Part shown: piece after piece, positions 44,155 to 55,382 of the stretch
How the letters are laid out: each line of letters starts with the position of its first letter
How positions within the stretch are numbered: position 1 is the stretch's first letter
Assembly (NCBI RefSeq): GCF_019320115.1
Contig: NC_089581.1
Span: 92,688,802 to 92,752,801 of the forward strand
Origin: Miscanthus floridulus
Lineage: Eukaryota; Streptophyta; Magnoliopsida; Poales; Poaceae
Length of the DNA stretch: 64,000 bases
Direction of reading: 5' to 3'
Notes under the pieces: model-generated
What the model saw: the letters and a program-made list of their open reading frames with translations, nothing else
Told to the model about the DNA's origin: nothing
The model's database searches: none
Position numbers and translations under genes: made by a program

Positions 44155-45465
44155 CTATGGATGCGACGAGTTGGGGCACTTTGTGAAAGTTTGTCCAAAC
44201 AAGCCCACACCCAAGACAAAGAAGAAGGCATGCAAGGACAAAGCCCTCACATCAATAAGGTCATGGGATGATTCTTCAAGTGAGGAAGAAGACCATCACA
44301 AGAGACGAGGGCACAAGCACTCATCATCAAGGACCTCACATGTATGCCTTATGGCACGAGGTAACAAAAAGTCTATCCCTAGTGATAGTGACAATAATAG
44401 TGATAGTGATGATGAGCTACCTTCTTATGATGAAATTGTGCAAGAAAATCTTAACTTTGCTAAAGTTTGCACTAGTCAACAAAAGAAGCTTGAAAAATTA
44501 AAAGAAAAACTAGATAGCTCACAACAAGCTTATGCTACTTTGCTTGAACAATATGAAACTTTTGCCAATCTTAATATGGAGCTATCTACTAAAATTGAGC
44601 AACTTGAGACTAGTGCAAACACAAATAATTGCACATTCAATGATGAGCAACTTGTAAAGAAAAATGAAAAATTAAAGAAAAAATTAGCTAGCTCACAAGA
44701 TGGTTATAAATGCTTGCTTACTAAAATGGAAACTATGTGCAAACATTGTGATGAGCTAACTAATAAAGTTGCTAATCTTGAAGCCATTGGTACAACCCCC
44801 ACCAAGGCACCTAAAAGAAAGGTTTAATTTTTGACATGACTAAAAATGATGCCTCTACTTCTTGCAATGATTTATGTTTAGACTCACCCTTGTGCAACCA
44901 AATTTGTGTTGAGAAAGTTGTTGTAGATATATGCACACAAGAGGTTGCAATGGAGATTGAGGAACTCAAGCAAGAAGTGGCTTGCCTCACCAAGGACTTG
45001 ACTCAAGTGAAAGGCAAGACAAAGCAAGCCCAACTTCATCAAGATAGCACTATCAAGGGAGTGAAGAAGCTTGATGAAGGACAAATCGTGGTTTGCTACA
45101 TATGCCACAAAGGAAGGCCACAAGTCCTATGAGTGCAAGGTGAATTATGGGGGAGGAGCAAAGAAGAAAGAGAAAAAGCAAACAAGCAAGCTCTCCAATA
45201 CCTACATAAACAAGGTGGACAAGAAGGCCTCCATGCTTTATCTCTTGAAAAAGAAGAAAAAATACAAGGTGGTGGCCATCAAGGTGAACAAGCAAGTCAA
45301 CAATGGGGTCAAACGCTTTTGGGTGCCAAAGGAAATCATTTCAAATATGAAGAGCAGCAAGAAGGTTTGGATCCTGAAAGGGAAGTGAGAAGTCTAATGG
45401 ACTTTAGGGAATTTAGAGACTTGGCAAAGTATGGGTGCATTTCATGGGGTGCATCACATTGAATC
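44155..45465 (+). pseudogene. gag of element C, part 2
   Basis: Resumes after D with the remainder of a CCHC zinc knuckle (DELGHFVKVC). It continues through a Lys/Ser-rich linker, a long coiled coil (QKKLEKLKEKLDSSQQAY... and DEQLVKKNEKLKKKLASSQ, 44480-44790), and a stop at 44827 with a frame change. A second coiled-coil part follows (EIEELKQEVACLTKDL, 44950). A second zinc knuckle (CYIC, 45095) is broken by a single-base frameshift before its His and last Cys. The end carries FWVPKEI and KKVWILKGK, then a stop. No protease follows. The layout is that of SIRE/Maximus-type Copia gag. Confidence 0.75.
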
Positions 45466-46109
45466 ATGTCAATTGCCAAGTGGGTTAGAGAACACTATGG
45501 ACCCAAATTCCTCTCCCCATGTTAGGTAACTAGATTTAATTTCTTGAAATTTCAATTAGCATCTAGTTCCTTTTCATGCCTAGGTTTGCATTTGCATGTT
45601 TAATCCTTTCAATTGGTATGCATACACTAGGTATATCTTATGGTAGGCTTGCTCAGTTTCATTCTTAACCCTTGGAGCAAGCCTACATAGTTTAAATTGT
45701 TTAGGAACACAACATATAGCTTATTTTACAATTGTTCATCTAATATGTGCCAAAGTCCAAATTGTAGATAATTTATCCTGAATATTACTTTTGAAAATGA
45801 TTCTCACATTCATGTGATGTCATCTTTCCAGTGGTATTCTTGATTCTAAAATCAATGTGCATGTCTCCTACAAGTATTCCATACTTGTGTGCACAAATTT
45901 AGGGAGATGTTACTCTACAAGTTGGATTCTTTGAGACTAACACCTTTTCAAGCTTATCATGTGTGTAGTAGTCTCATTACAAGGAAAATGGAGTCCCCAG
46001 AGTTAAGCATCATACTTCAAATATCCACCACCTATTGCAAGTGGTAGAAATCAAATTGGTTTCCACATGTGGTATTTCTAAACTGATATCATCATGTTGA
46101 CTTCACATT
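45466..46109. other. Non-coding internal region of C, left of E
   Basis: AT-rich with no recognisable coding. Autonomous relatives would have protease and integrase here; neither is seen. The last bases GGTAT (46110-46114) are the left target duplication of E. Confidence 0.6.
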
Positions 46110-46114
46110 GGTAT
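46110..46114. repeat. Target-site duplication of E, left copy (GGTAT)
   Basis: GGTAT precedes the left LTR; its partner at 58891-58895 follows the right LTR, where element C sequence resumes. Confidence 0.92.
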
Positions 46115-49100
46115 TGTGGCAGAACCTCCTGAGAAATTGGGCCCACGTGCATCTATCATTGTCTCAACAGACCTTTGATAGCGTACACGAGTTCCCAACA
46201 ACTTAATAGATCTATCGGGTGTCCTCGGGAAACTCGAATCATCCACGATTCTTTTTCGAATAGGATCCCAATCACAGACATTGCAGATTACAACAGTTTA
46301 TTCAAATATATATATCAGAGTAAAAGATAGCAGAAGTCTTAAGATAACATAGTTTACAAACTAGTTGTTTTCAAACTTACAATACCATAAGTGTCATACA
46401 ACCATAGTAGCGGGATAATATTACATTAACATTATTTATTATACAAACTAGTGCCTTGTCCAAAGGCCATTCATCATTCCTCATCGTCATTGACTTCAAA
46501 CACAGACATGCAGCAGGGACCAAAACAAGCCTGCGCATGCGACTCACCTGCAACAAGGGTTAACAAACCCTGAGTACAAAAGTACTCAACAAGACTGACC
46601 CGATGAAAAAGGAGTTGAAGGACTTTTGAGATGCAGGTGTTGGGTCAAGGTAAGGATGTAGCAAGATTCAAAAGTTCTTTGCCAAAAGCTTACAATTCTT
46701 GATTCTATTTTCAAGTTTTACCCCTAAGTACTTTAGTTCATTATCTCAAACTAAGTGTCCATATCCCATATTCTAATCCTTCTCATTCCATTCCTTTTCT
46801 CAAATTTTAGTAATTCACTAGTCCTGCATTGCTTCTGTAATGAATCGAGTCTCCATATCCATGGAGCACCGGCAATTCGAATTGATTCAAGTCCTAGCTA
46901 GGGATTCCTTATCACACGACATATTTAGAACTTAATCTTGCATATATCAACCTTGCTACCGGATCCTCCTATACTAAGCCGTCTCCACACCACCCGAGAG
47001 CACAGCACACCTCAAATTCGGCCACATTCTAGCCACGAGGGTACATGCTACTCCTACCATCTCTCCACTCCTAGTATGTGGGCATTCGTCTTAGTATTGG
47101 ATTAGCCGAAGTAGGCTTACCAGAGTATGTGACCAGTACTACAAAGTGTCTCGTTCAGAAGATCCACAATGAGTGGCCTTTAAGCGACATAGTCGGCAAC
47201 ATTACCCAACATTCAAGATAAGTCACCCAACTAGTCTCTAGTTCATTCTACCTTCTTTCTTTCTTTGGCCAGCATGCCATCTTTGATTGTATCGAAACTT
47301 TTACTTTGAAAGCCTACCATAAAGCATACTAAGCATTCTATGCCTTTGTAAATGAAAACATCTTCAAGGATGGTAAACAATTAACAAGGTAGGCAATGTA
47401 TCAAGTAGGTAACATTTGAATTAATCAACTCAATGCAATAAGTAACATAGGTGATAAACTTTTCAAAGTAAATAAGGTAATGGTTTAATGCATAAACCGG
47501 GGCTTGCCTTTGTTGACGATCTTGGGTTCCGGATCAGTACCACAATTATTGAATCTCGAGGCAACCGGGGATCCTTCAACAACTTGCTCAACTAGGACCG
47601 ATTCACTCTCGGATTCTACATGAAATGATAATATATGCTTCAACATGATGATAATGTAAACATGATGCTTTCATGGTACATGAAATATAACAACACCTCG
47701 AATACAACTGTCTTTCACGGTACAGTTGCAAGCCAACAAAACTAACTTGCAATTCTACCATCAAGGACCACACATGTGACTTGACCAAACTGATCTTGAA
47801 ACCCTACTAGCCACAAAACATGACCAAAACAAGATCAAACACTAACCTAACACTTAGGGTTTGCTTTTATCCATTTTTGAATTAATTTGGAAATAAGCCC
47901 AAAATTGAACTTGTTCCAAATGACCTCAAAATTTTATGTAAGCTTCCTCATGACAAATTAGTGTACCAAAACAAATTTCATAATTTTTGAAGTTATACAG
48001 TGGCCTACAAAAATCATGGAAATCACATTCATCAATTAATTAACTAAATTTTTGAACATTAAAAATTTATTCAAATTTCAAGTTTCATATTTTTAAACCA
48101 TACTATAACATGTACAGAAGCTACACACAAATTTTCAGAATTTTTGGATCTATGATTATTTTCCTATAAATTCCCAAAGTTTCAGCACTATTCAAAATTC
48201 AAAAATAACCAAATCTCACTATTCTCTCTCTCTCACTGACAACCGGTCCCGCTCGTCAGTGACACAACACAGAGCATACGGCGGCGCTATCAGCTCTGGC
48301 CAGCAAAACGCGTCGGCGGTGAGGTTCCAACAAGACGGACTGCACCAGCACGACCTATGCCACCCCGCGAATCCATCCTAGCCCTCAGAACGGCAGCAGG
48401 CGCACCGGAGGGAGCTTCATGCCGGCCATGGCGGTGCGGGCATGACGGCGCATGACGTAACCACGACTATGATGAGTAGAGGCTAAAGCAAAGCAAGCAT
48501 CACGCTTAGGAGCTCACCACGATCACGCCAGTGTGCTTGGTGAAGACGGAGACGGGCTGGAACGACGTGGCCACGGTGAGGTCGATGGTGGCGGAGCTCC
48601 GGCTGGTCACGGGGAAGAACGCGTTGCGCCGAGCAATTCTGGCCAACCCAAGCGACGCGAGCAAGCCGAAAAGGAGCGCAAAGTCGAGGCGATCACACTG
48701 GTGTAGCTAGGCATGATGGATGTGGTTCGACGGCAGCTACGGCAAGCGGCGGAGCTGATCAGTGGCAGAACAGAGCAGAGGGGAAAATGGAGGACGACGG
48801 TGGCGGTGCTCCTATTTATAGCAGGGAAGAACGCACCCGGCGTCGACAGCTCATGCACGAGCTCGCCACGGAGCCTGCTGCGTGTCACCGTGTGAGAAAG
48901 TGGCGAAAATCGATCGGCGGCGGCAGCTGCGTGGCGCCGACGGCAAGCAGGGAGGTGGCGCTCGGCTGTCAACGAAAATTTTGAATTATTTATAGAATTG
49001 CCACTATGTTTATTTTGCAAATTACTCACAATTTTTGTAAAGAAGTTGAAAATCTCCAAAAATGAAAGTTGCTCAACTTTTCAAACTCTACAACTTTGCT

Positions 49101-49631
49101 TCAAGGAATATTTTCAAATTCTGCCTCCATTTTGAAATTTGAATTTGGGGTGCATTTGAACATTTGAATCATTTCAAAATTACTCCAAATTTTATATGTA
49201 AACTTTAAAAACTTTGAATACCAAAGTTGATCCTTATAAAATAAGCTTCAACTTTGCTTTTTGTCACAACCCCAAATTCCAAATGGATTTTGAATTAGAC
49301 AAAAGGGGCAAAAAGGACTTTTATGGTTTGAATTTGAATTCAAATTTGATTTGTATACCTTTTTACTTAACTTTGGTTTTTGACCAGTAACATGGCCCAT
49401 TAGGGTTACTTGAGTCAATTGACACATGGTCTCACATGATCACATGAAATTTGACCCTTGTGGTCATGATCTTTATTTAGAGTTTTGAATCACATCACAT
49501 AAAATAACAACATTATGAAATAAAGCTTATTTAGTGAATGCATTCAAAATTTTCTACTTTATGAATGCTTTGCAATGAATATGATGACATGTCAAGTTTT
49601 AGTGCTAGGTCAAAACACCAAAGGTGTTACA
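46115..49631 (-). repeat. 3' LTR of element E (left-hand copy)
   Basis: Printed from TGTGGCAGAACC to GGTGTTACA, 3,517 bp. It has AT-rich U3 (48960-49631), a GC-rich centre (about 48240-48960) with TATA, and long R/U5. An open stretch of 150 codons at 48607-49059 (minus) has no known domain. Confidence 0.92.
48812..48821 (-). promoter_or_regulatory. TATA box of the left E LTR
   Basis: Minus strand CTATAAATAG; identical at 58071-58080 in the other LTR. Confidence 0.7.
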
Positions 49632-49634
49632 ACA

Positions 49635-49644
49635 CTTCCCCCTT
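49635..49644 (-). promoter_or_regulatory. Polypurine tract of element E
   Basis: Minus strand AAGGGGGAAG, 3 bp from the inner edge of the left LTR. It is the plus-strand primer site of the element. Confidence 0.75.
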
Positions 49645-49735
49645 AAAGAAATCTTGTCCCGAGATTTAAAACCTAAGGCTAAGTAATGGAAAAGGAAATG
49701 TGTCAAGCTAACACATCAAAACTTTATTCAAAAAG

Positions 49736-52700
49736 CTAGTGAGGGGGTTTTCCATTCTTTTGACAAATGAGACAAGTTACAATATAGACAAGGTATTGCA
49801 AGTAGATAGAAGCGAAGAAGTCAGGAAAGTTTTCTTCTAAGTAATCCTCGGACTCCCAAGTAGCTTCATCTTCAGTGTGTTGATTCCATTGTACTTTGTA
49901 GAACTTGATTGTGCGTCTTTGCGTGACTCAATCTTTCTGATCTAAGACTCTAATGGGGTACTCGGCATAAGTCAAATCAAGTTCTAGTTCTACATCACCA
50001 AAGTCGATCACTTGGTCAGGTACTTGAAGACACTTCTTTAACTGAGATACATGGAAGATATCATGCACAGCTGACATGTGATCTCGTAGCTTGACGCGAT
50101 AGGCGACTAGTCCACATTGTTGTTGGATTTGAAAAGGACCGACATAACGGGGTGCCAACTTTCCCCAAATCCCAAATCGGTGAACTCCTTTCATCAGCGA
50201 CACCTTGAGGTAGACATGATCTCCCACTTTGAATTCTAGCGGTCGTCTCCTCTTATTAGCATAGCTTTTCTGCCAGGATTGAGCTACCTTCATATTGGCT
50301 TGTATGAGTTTAACTTTCTCTTCAGCTTCCTTGACCACATCTGGTCCAAAGAACCAATGTTCTCCAGCTTCTGACCAATTTAAAGGTGTCAGGCATCTAT
50401 GGCCATATAATGCTTCAAATGGTGCCATTTTAATGCTCTCTTAATGGCTATTGTTATATGAGAATTTAGCTAAGGGAAGGCATTCATCCCATTTAGCACC
50501 ATAGGAAAGGACACATGCTCTTAACATATCTTCAAGAATTTGATTTACCCTTTTAGTCTGTCCATCCATTTGCGGATGATAAGCAAAACTACAGATAAGT
50601 TTAGTTCCTAAAGACTCATGTAGACTTTTCTAAAACTTGGATATGAACAATGACCCTCTATCAGAGACAATGGTCTTGGGTGCTCCATGCAAACTGAAGA
50701 TTTTATCAAGATAAAGCTTTGCATACTGTTCCGCTTGATATTTATCTCTGACTGGTAGGAAGTGAGCTATCTTGGTTAGACGATCAACAATAACCCATAT
50801 TGAATTGTAGCCTGCAGGTGTCCTGGGCAATCCCACGATGAAGTCCACACAGATATCTTCCCACTTCCAAGATGGAACTAGCAATGAATGTAATGGACCT
50901 ATAGTCTTCATATGAACCGCTTTGACTCTCTGACAAATATCACACTTGGCCACATATTGAGCTATTTCTATTTTCATTTTGGTCCACCAATATCTCTTTC
51001 TCAGATCATGATACATTTTGTTGCTACCCGGATGAATGGAGTATCTTGTAGAATGAGCTTCATCAAGAATCTGCTTTCATAGCTCTGGACTTTTGGGTAC
51101 TACCAATCTATCCTTGAACCATACGACATCAGATTCATCAATATTGAAACATGTTGGTTTTCCAGATCTGACTTTATCTTTGATATGGGCTATACCCTTA
51201 CTTTTCTGTTGAGCAGCAATGATCTGATCTTTAATAGTGGACTCAACTGCAATATTGGACAAGGAACCTTGTTCTATGATTTGTAAATTCAGATGCTCCA
51301 TCTCTTGACACAATATTCGTTGCATAGGTTCTACAGTCAGACAATGGCAATGACTCTTGCAACTCAGGGCATTGGCAACCACATTAGCCTTGCCCGGATG
51401 ATAATGCACTTCTAAGTCATAATCTTTGTTAAGTTCTAACCATCTTCTTTGCCTCATATTCAACTCTAACTGAGTGAAGATGTATTTCAAACTTTTGTGA
51501 TCCGTATAGATATGACAGATATTGCCCAATAAATAATGTCGCCAAACCTTGAGTGCATGAACAATAGTAGCTAATTCAAGGTCATGGGTGGGATAATGTT
51601 CTTCATGCTTCTTGAGTTGTTTGGAAGCGTACGCTATGACCCTGCCTTCTAGCATAAGAACACAGCCAATACCAATTCCAGATGCATCATAATAGATATC
51701 AAACGGCCTCTCGATATCAGGTTGTGCTAATACTGGTGCAGTTGTTAGCAACTTCTTTAATGTTTGAAAGGCCTTCTCACATTCTGTTGACCATACAAAC
51801 TTAGTTTGATTTTTCAGTAGTCCAGTAATTGGCTTCGTAATTCTAGAGAAGTCAGGGATGAACCGACGATAATACCCTGCCAACCCTAGAAAGCTACGAA
51901 CTTGATGAACAGTGGTAGGTGCTTTCCAGTTAAGGACTTCTTCTACCTTGCTCGGATCAATAGCTATTCCTTCAGCAGATAACACATGACCCAAAAATTG
52001 TACTTCCTCTAACTAGAATGCACATTTACTGAATTTGGCATATAGTTGGTGGTCTCTTAATCTTTGTAGAACAATGCAGAGATGTTCCGCATGTTCCTCT
52101 TTGCTCTTAGAATAGATACGAATGTCATCAATGAACACCACTACAACCTTATCCAACTCGGGCATGAAAACTGAGTTCATCAGGTACATGAAATGAGCCA
52201 GGGCATTGGTCAGCCCAAAAGACATGACTAAATACTCATATAGACCATATCGGGTAGTAAACGCTGTCTTTGGCACATCTTCTCGTCTGATCTTAATCTA
52301 GTGATAGCTTGATCTCAAGTCTATCTTTGAGAACACCTTAGCTCCTGCAAGTTGATCAAAAAGCAAATCAATTCGGGGTAAGGGGTATTTGTTCTTTATG
52401 GTGACTTCATTTAATGGCCGATAGTCAACACATAACCTTAAGATTTGGTCCTTCTTCTTCACGAAGATAGCAGGGCATCCCCAAGGTGATGAACTGGGTT
52501 GAATGAAACCCTTGTCTAACAACTCTTGTAGTTGGATCTTTAATTCTGCTAATTCTTTGGGTGGCATCCTATATGCTCTTCTGGACATAGGTGCCATTCC
52601 TGGTTTTAGATCAATTATAAACTCTACATCTCGGTCTGGTGGCAGACTATGTAGATCATCGGGGAAGACATTCGTAAATTCACATACCACTAAAATTTTC

Positions 52701-54298
52701 TCGGCTTCTTCAACAGAAGTTGCATAGACTGTTTCAACCATACTCTTAGGAAAGGGAAGTTGGATGAGAAGTTGGGTTTTGCTATCAGGTGCATTTACCA
52801 TTATGGTTCTATGCAGGACATCTATGATAGCCCCATGTTGGGTTAACCAGTTCATACCAAGGATCACATTTATATCTTGATCCTTTAATATCAGCATATT
52901 GGTAGGGAACTCATAACCTCCCAAATCAATAGGTACATGCTAAACTACCTCCCTGATATAGATTCATCCCCCGAGCGACTGTATATGATATGGTTCTTTT
53001 GTTTCCTCAATAGTTATCCCATGCTTCATAACAAATGTACGATTGATGAATGTATGGGATGCACCAGAATCAAATAAGGTAATTGCAGGATGCTTAGCAA
53101 TGGGAAACATACCCATCATTACTAGTTCTCCTTCTAGAATAGCTTCCACCTGAGTATAGAAGACCCTTCCAGTTTTCTTCTTAGCCTGACCCTTCTAACC
53201 GTTCTGAGTATTGCCCTTGTACTGATTCTAAGCTTGAGGAATAGGGGCTTTAGGTGCATCAGGATTATTCTTCCTAGGATACGGACATTCTCAGGAAAAG
53301 TGTCCGGGTTTACCACAATTATAACATGGATAATTGTGATTTTGGGGAGTAGCATTGTGGTTTGCATTATTTGTATTATTTTGCTGCTATGGTGCTTGAT
53401 GAGGATAAGGCGTATTAGTTGTAGGGTGAATAAAAATTTGCTACCTGCTTTGGCTTTGTTGTGGGCGGAATGGCGCACGGCCATGATTCTAAGGATGGTA
53501 GACTATCTTTTGATGCTTTCCACTCGACGATCCAGAAGCAGATATTCTCTTTTTCTTCGCCTCCTTGTGTCGGCGGTAATTCTCCTCTGAAGCGATAGCA
53601 ATGTTGACTGTCTCATGATAAGTTGCATTGCCACAAGTTGCCATCATGGTCTGAAGTTTAGTGTTTAGGCCTCTAAGAAAATGATTCTTCTTCTTCTTGT
53701 TAGTATTCACATACTCTATAGCATACTGTGGTAGGTGGTTGAAACGCCCAACATAGTGCATCACCGGATGCTCCCCTTGCTTAAGAGCCAAGAACTCTTC
53801 TAACTTTATGGTCATCACACCATCTGGAATATAGTGTGCCCTGAAGGCATCCTTAAACTCCATCCAGGTGATTTGGTGACTAGCGGGCTATATAGCTACC
53901 AAATTTGCCCACTAGGCACCAGCAGCTCCTCGGAGTTGCTGTGCCGCAAACCTTGGTTTCTGAATCTCGGTACAGTGAATTAGCTCAAACTTTTGCTCTA
54001 TTGTCCTAAGCCAATCATCAGCTTCTAAAGGCTCTTCTGCCTTAGAGAACACATGCGGACGTGTGTCAGTAAAATCAACATAGGTTGACTCATCATTTCC
54101 ATTATTACAGTGGCCACGATTAGGGTGGGGTGCTTATTGATTCTGAGCCAATTCCCTTAACAACCTAGCATTCTCTGCCGTTGCGTTGATGAGTGCGGCT
54201 ATGGCATCTGCCATAGTCGAAGGCATTGGTGGAGGATTTGGGATATCATCATTGTCATGCGAGCAACTAGCACTAGCTCGGGTGATAGGACGAGGCAT
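49736..54298 (-). pseudogene. gag-pol of element E: one frame, about 17 stops
   Basis: From ATG 54298-54296 one frame of 1,521 codons runs to 49736 with no frameshift. Gag core: 53863-53500. Zinc knuckle: about 53330-53285 (CYNCGKPGHF, then a TGA inside the motif). Protease: FDSGASHTFI near 53070. RT: about 52550-52010, with [21 protein letters not shown] and the FIDDI box. RNase H: 51800-51450, with [11 protein letters not shown]. Integrase: 51010-50500, with a CX2C zinc end, then VDRLTK and SDRGSLF. The expected catalytic Glu is Lys (DGQTKRVN, about 50556). The integrase end (SAVHDIFHVSQLKKCL) is followed by a TGA and then a chromodomain (49925-49820). About 11 of 17 stops are TAG. The predicted polyprotein builds and integrates the element; inactive here. 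Confidence 0.88.
49805..49930 (-). pseudogene. Chromodomain at the C-terminus of E pol, cut off by a stop
   Basis: After the TGA at about 49928, the same frame continues with RTIKFYKVQWNQHTEDEATW and ESEDYLEENFPDFF. This is the chromodomain pattern (aromatic K-V-x-W near the start, then EATWE). In chromoviruses this module directs integration by binding chromatin marks. In this copy the stop separates it from integrase. Confidence 0.75.
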
Positions 54299-54459
54299 CT
54301 GTTAGAGAGACACGTTGATTTACATTATTATTTATTGAAAGCAGTTAAAAGGTTTCATGCTACAAAGGGTTACTTATTTAAATTACATGTCTTGTATCCC
54401 ACAAGACAACCCTAGGTTTACTAGGAAAGCAGTAAAGGAACTATTACTACTCCGAGCTC

Positions 54460-54997
54460 TCAGTCATCGGTGTCCGTGCCCATACCGGACAAAACCTCAT
54501 CTGCATCTGAGAAGTACACTAACTCCTTAGGATCCTCCTCCTCTTCTTCATTCTCGACTTCTCCTGGATCTACAATCATTTCTTCATCTGTAACTTCACC
54601 ATCCCCATGAGAAGGATGAAGTTGAGCGTACAACATGTGGACATTCTCATGAAGAATGGCATTGTCCATCTCCAGGTCTTCTACGTAGAACTCCAACTCA
54701 TGGACGTGTTCATTGGCCGCATCCTCTCGTGTCTAGGCTTCATTCCGTAGCTCCATGGTCATGGTGATGCCCCTTTGCATTTCTGCCAGCTCCTCTTGAT
54801 CTTTGGCATGAGCTCGACGAAGAAGTGTTGAGCTCCTTAGTAAGGTTCTCGATGTTGGTGGGATTGCTTGAAGATCCTTCATCTCCTTGAGTCTTGGAAC
54901 TTCCTTCACCAAGCTCATGGTTTCGTGGTGCCAACTGGTGATGAGGGACTCCGTGAGGTCCGGTGGACTTGCGTGTGGTTATCTTGGTCTTTGCCAT
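54460..54997 (-). pseudogene. ORF0 of element E: extra ORF upstream of gag, histone H3-tail-like N-terminus
   Basis: ATG at 54997-54995; end at 54460; about 178 codons across one frameshift (between about 54830 and 54780) and one TAG (54733-54735). The N-terminus is M-AKTKITTRKSTG, identical to the histone H3 tail at A1, T3, K4, T6, R8, K9, S10, T11 and G12, with QLA displaced by one. Then come a Ser-rich linker, a short coiled-coil-like part (KDQEELAEMQRGITMTMELRNEA) and a strongly acidic C-terminus (ENEEEEEDPKE). It lies between the PBS and gag, in the same direction as gag and separated from it by about 160 bp. Function unknown; see findings. Confidence 0.6.
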
Positions 54998-55382
54998 AGC
55001 CTATAGAAGTTAGGGTAGGACTATAAGAATAGCGCGAGAATAATGGAGGTTAGCAAGAATGGGATTGACATTACTTACCCAACCATTATTAAGGGGAATT
55101 ATTATGCAAGGTGTTCAAGCATGATGCATGAATCGATCTTATGAATCTAGGTACAAAAGATTTATATAATCAAAAGTACTAGATTTTTAGTACATAGGAC
55201 AAACCTAATCATATTATCCACCATGAACTTTCAAATAAGATAGGATTGAGTCTAGATCAAAGGTAAGAAGAAAGAAATTTGAACTCTAAAATATCGAGTT
55301 TACTTTCTTTGATCCAAATCAATTTGAAGGTTTTTCTAAGTAACCTACAATGATCTTAGATAGGAACCACTCTGATACCAGC
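54998..55382 (-). promoter_or_regulatory. Leader and Met-tRNA primer-binding site of element E
   Basis: The minus strand reads TGGTATCAGAGTGG (55380-55367), 2 bp from the LTR edge at 55383. It matches the initiator Met-tRNA complement for its first 11 bases. The rest of the leader up to ORF0 has no coding signal. Confidence 0.8.

Noticed and set aside
45896..46109. Possible Copia protease/integrase remnant in C
   Set aside because: Read in all frames, no catalytic or zinc motif could be recognised.
48607..49059. 150-codon frame present in both E LTRs (also 57965-58318)
   Set aside because: Shared only because the LTRs are copies; the second copy is shortened by an indel, and no domain is visible.
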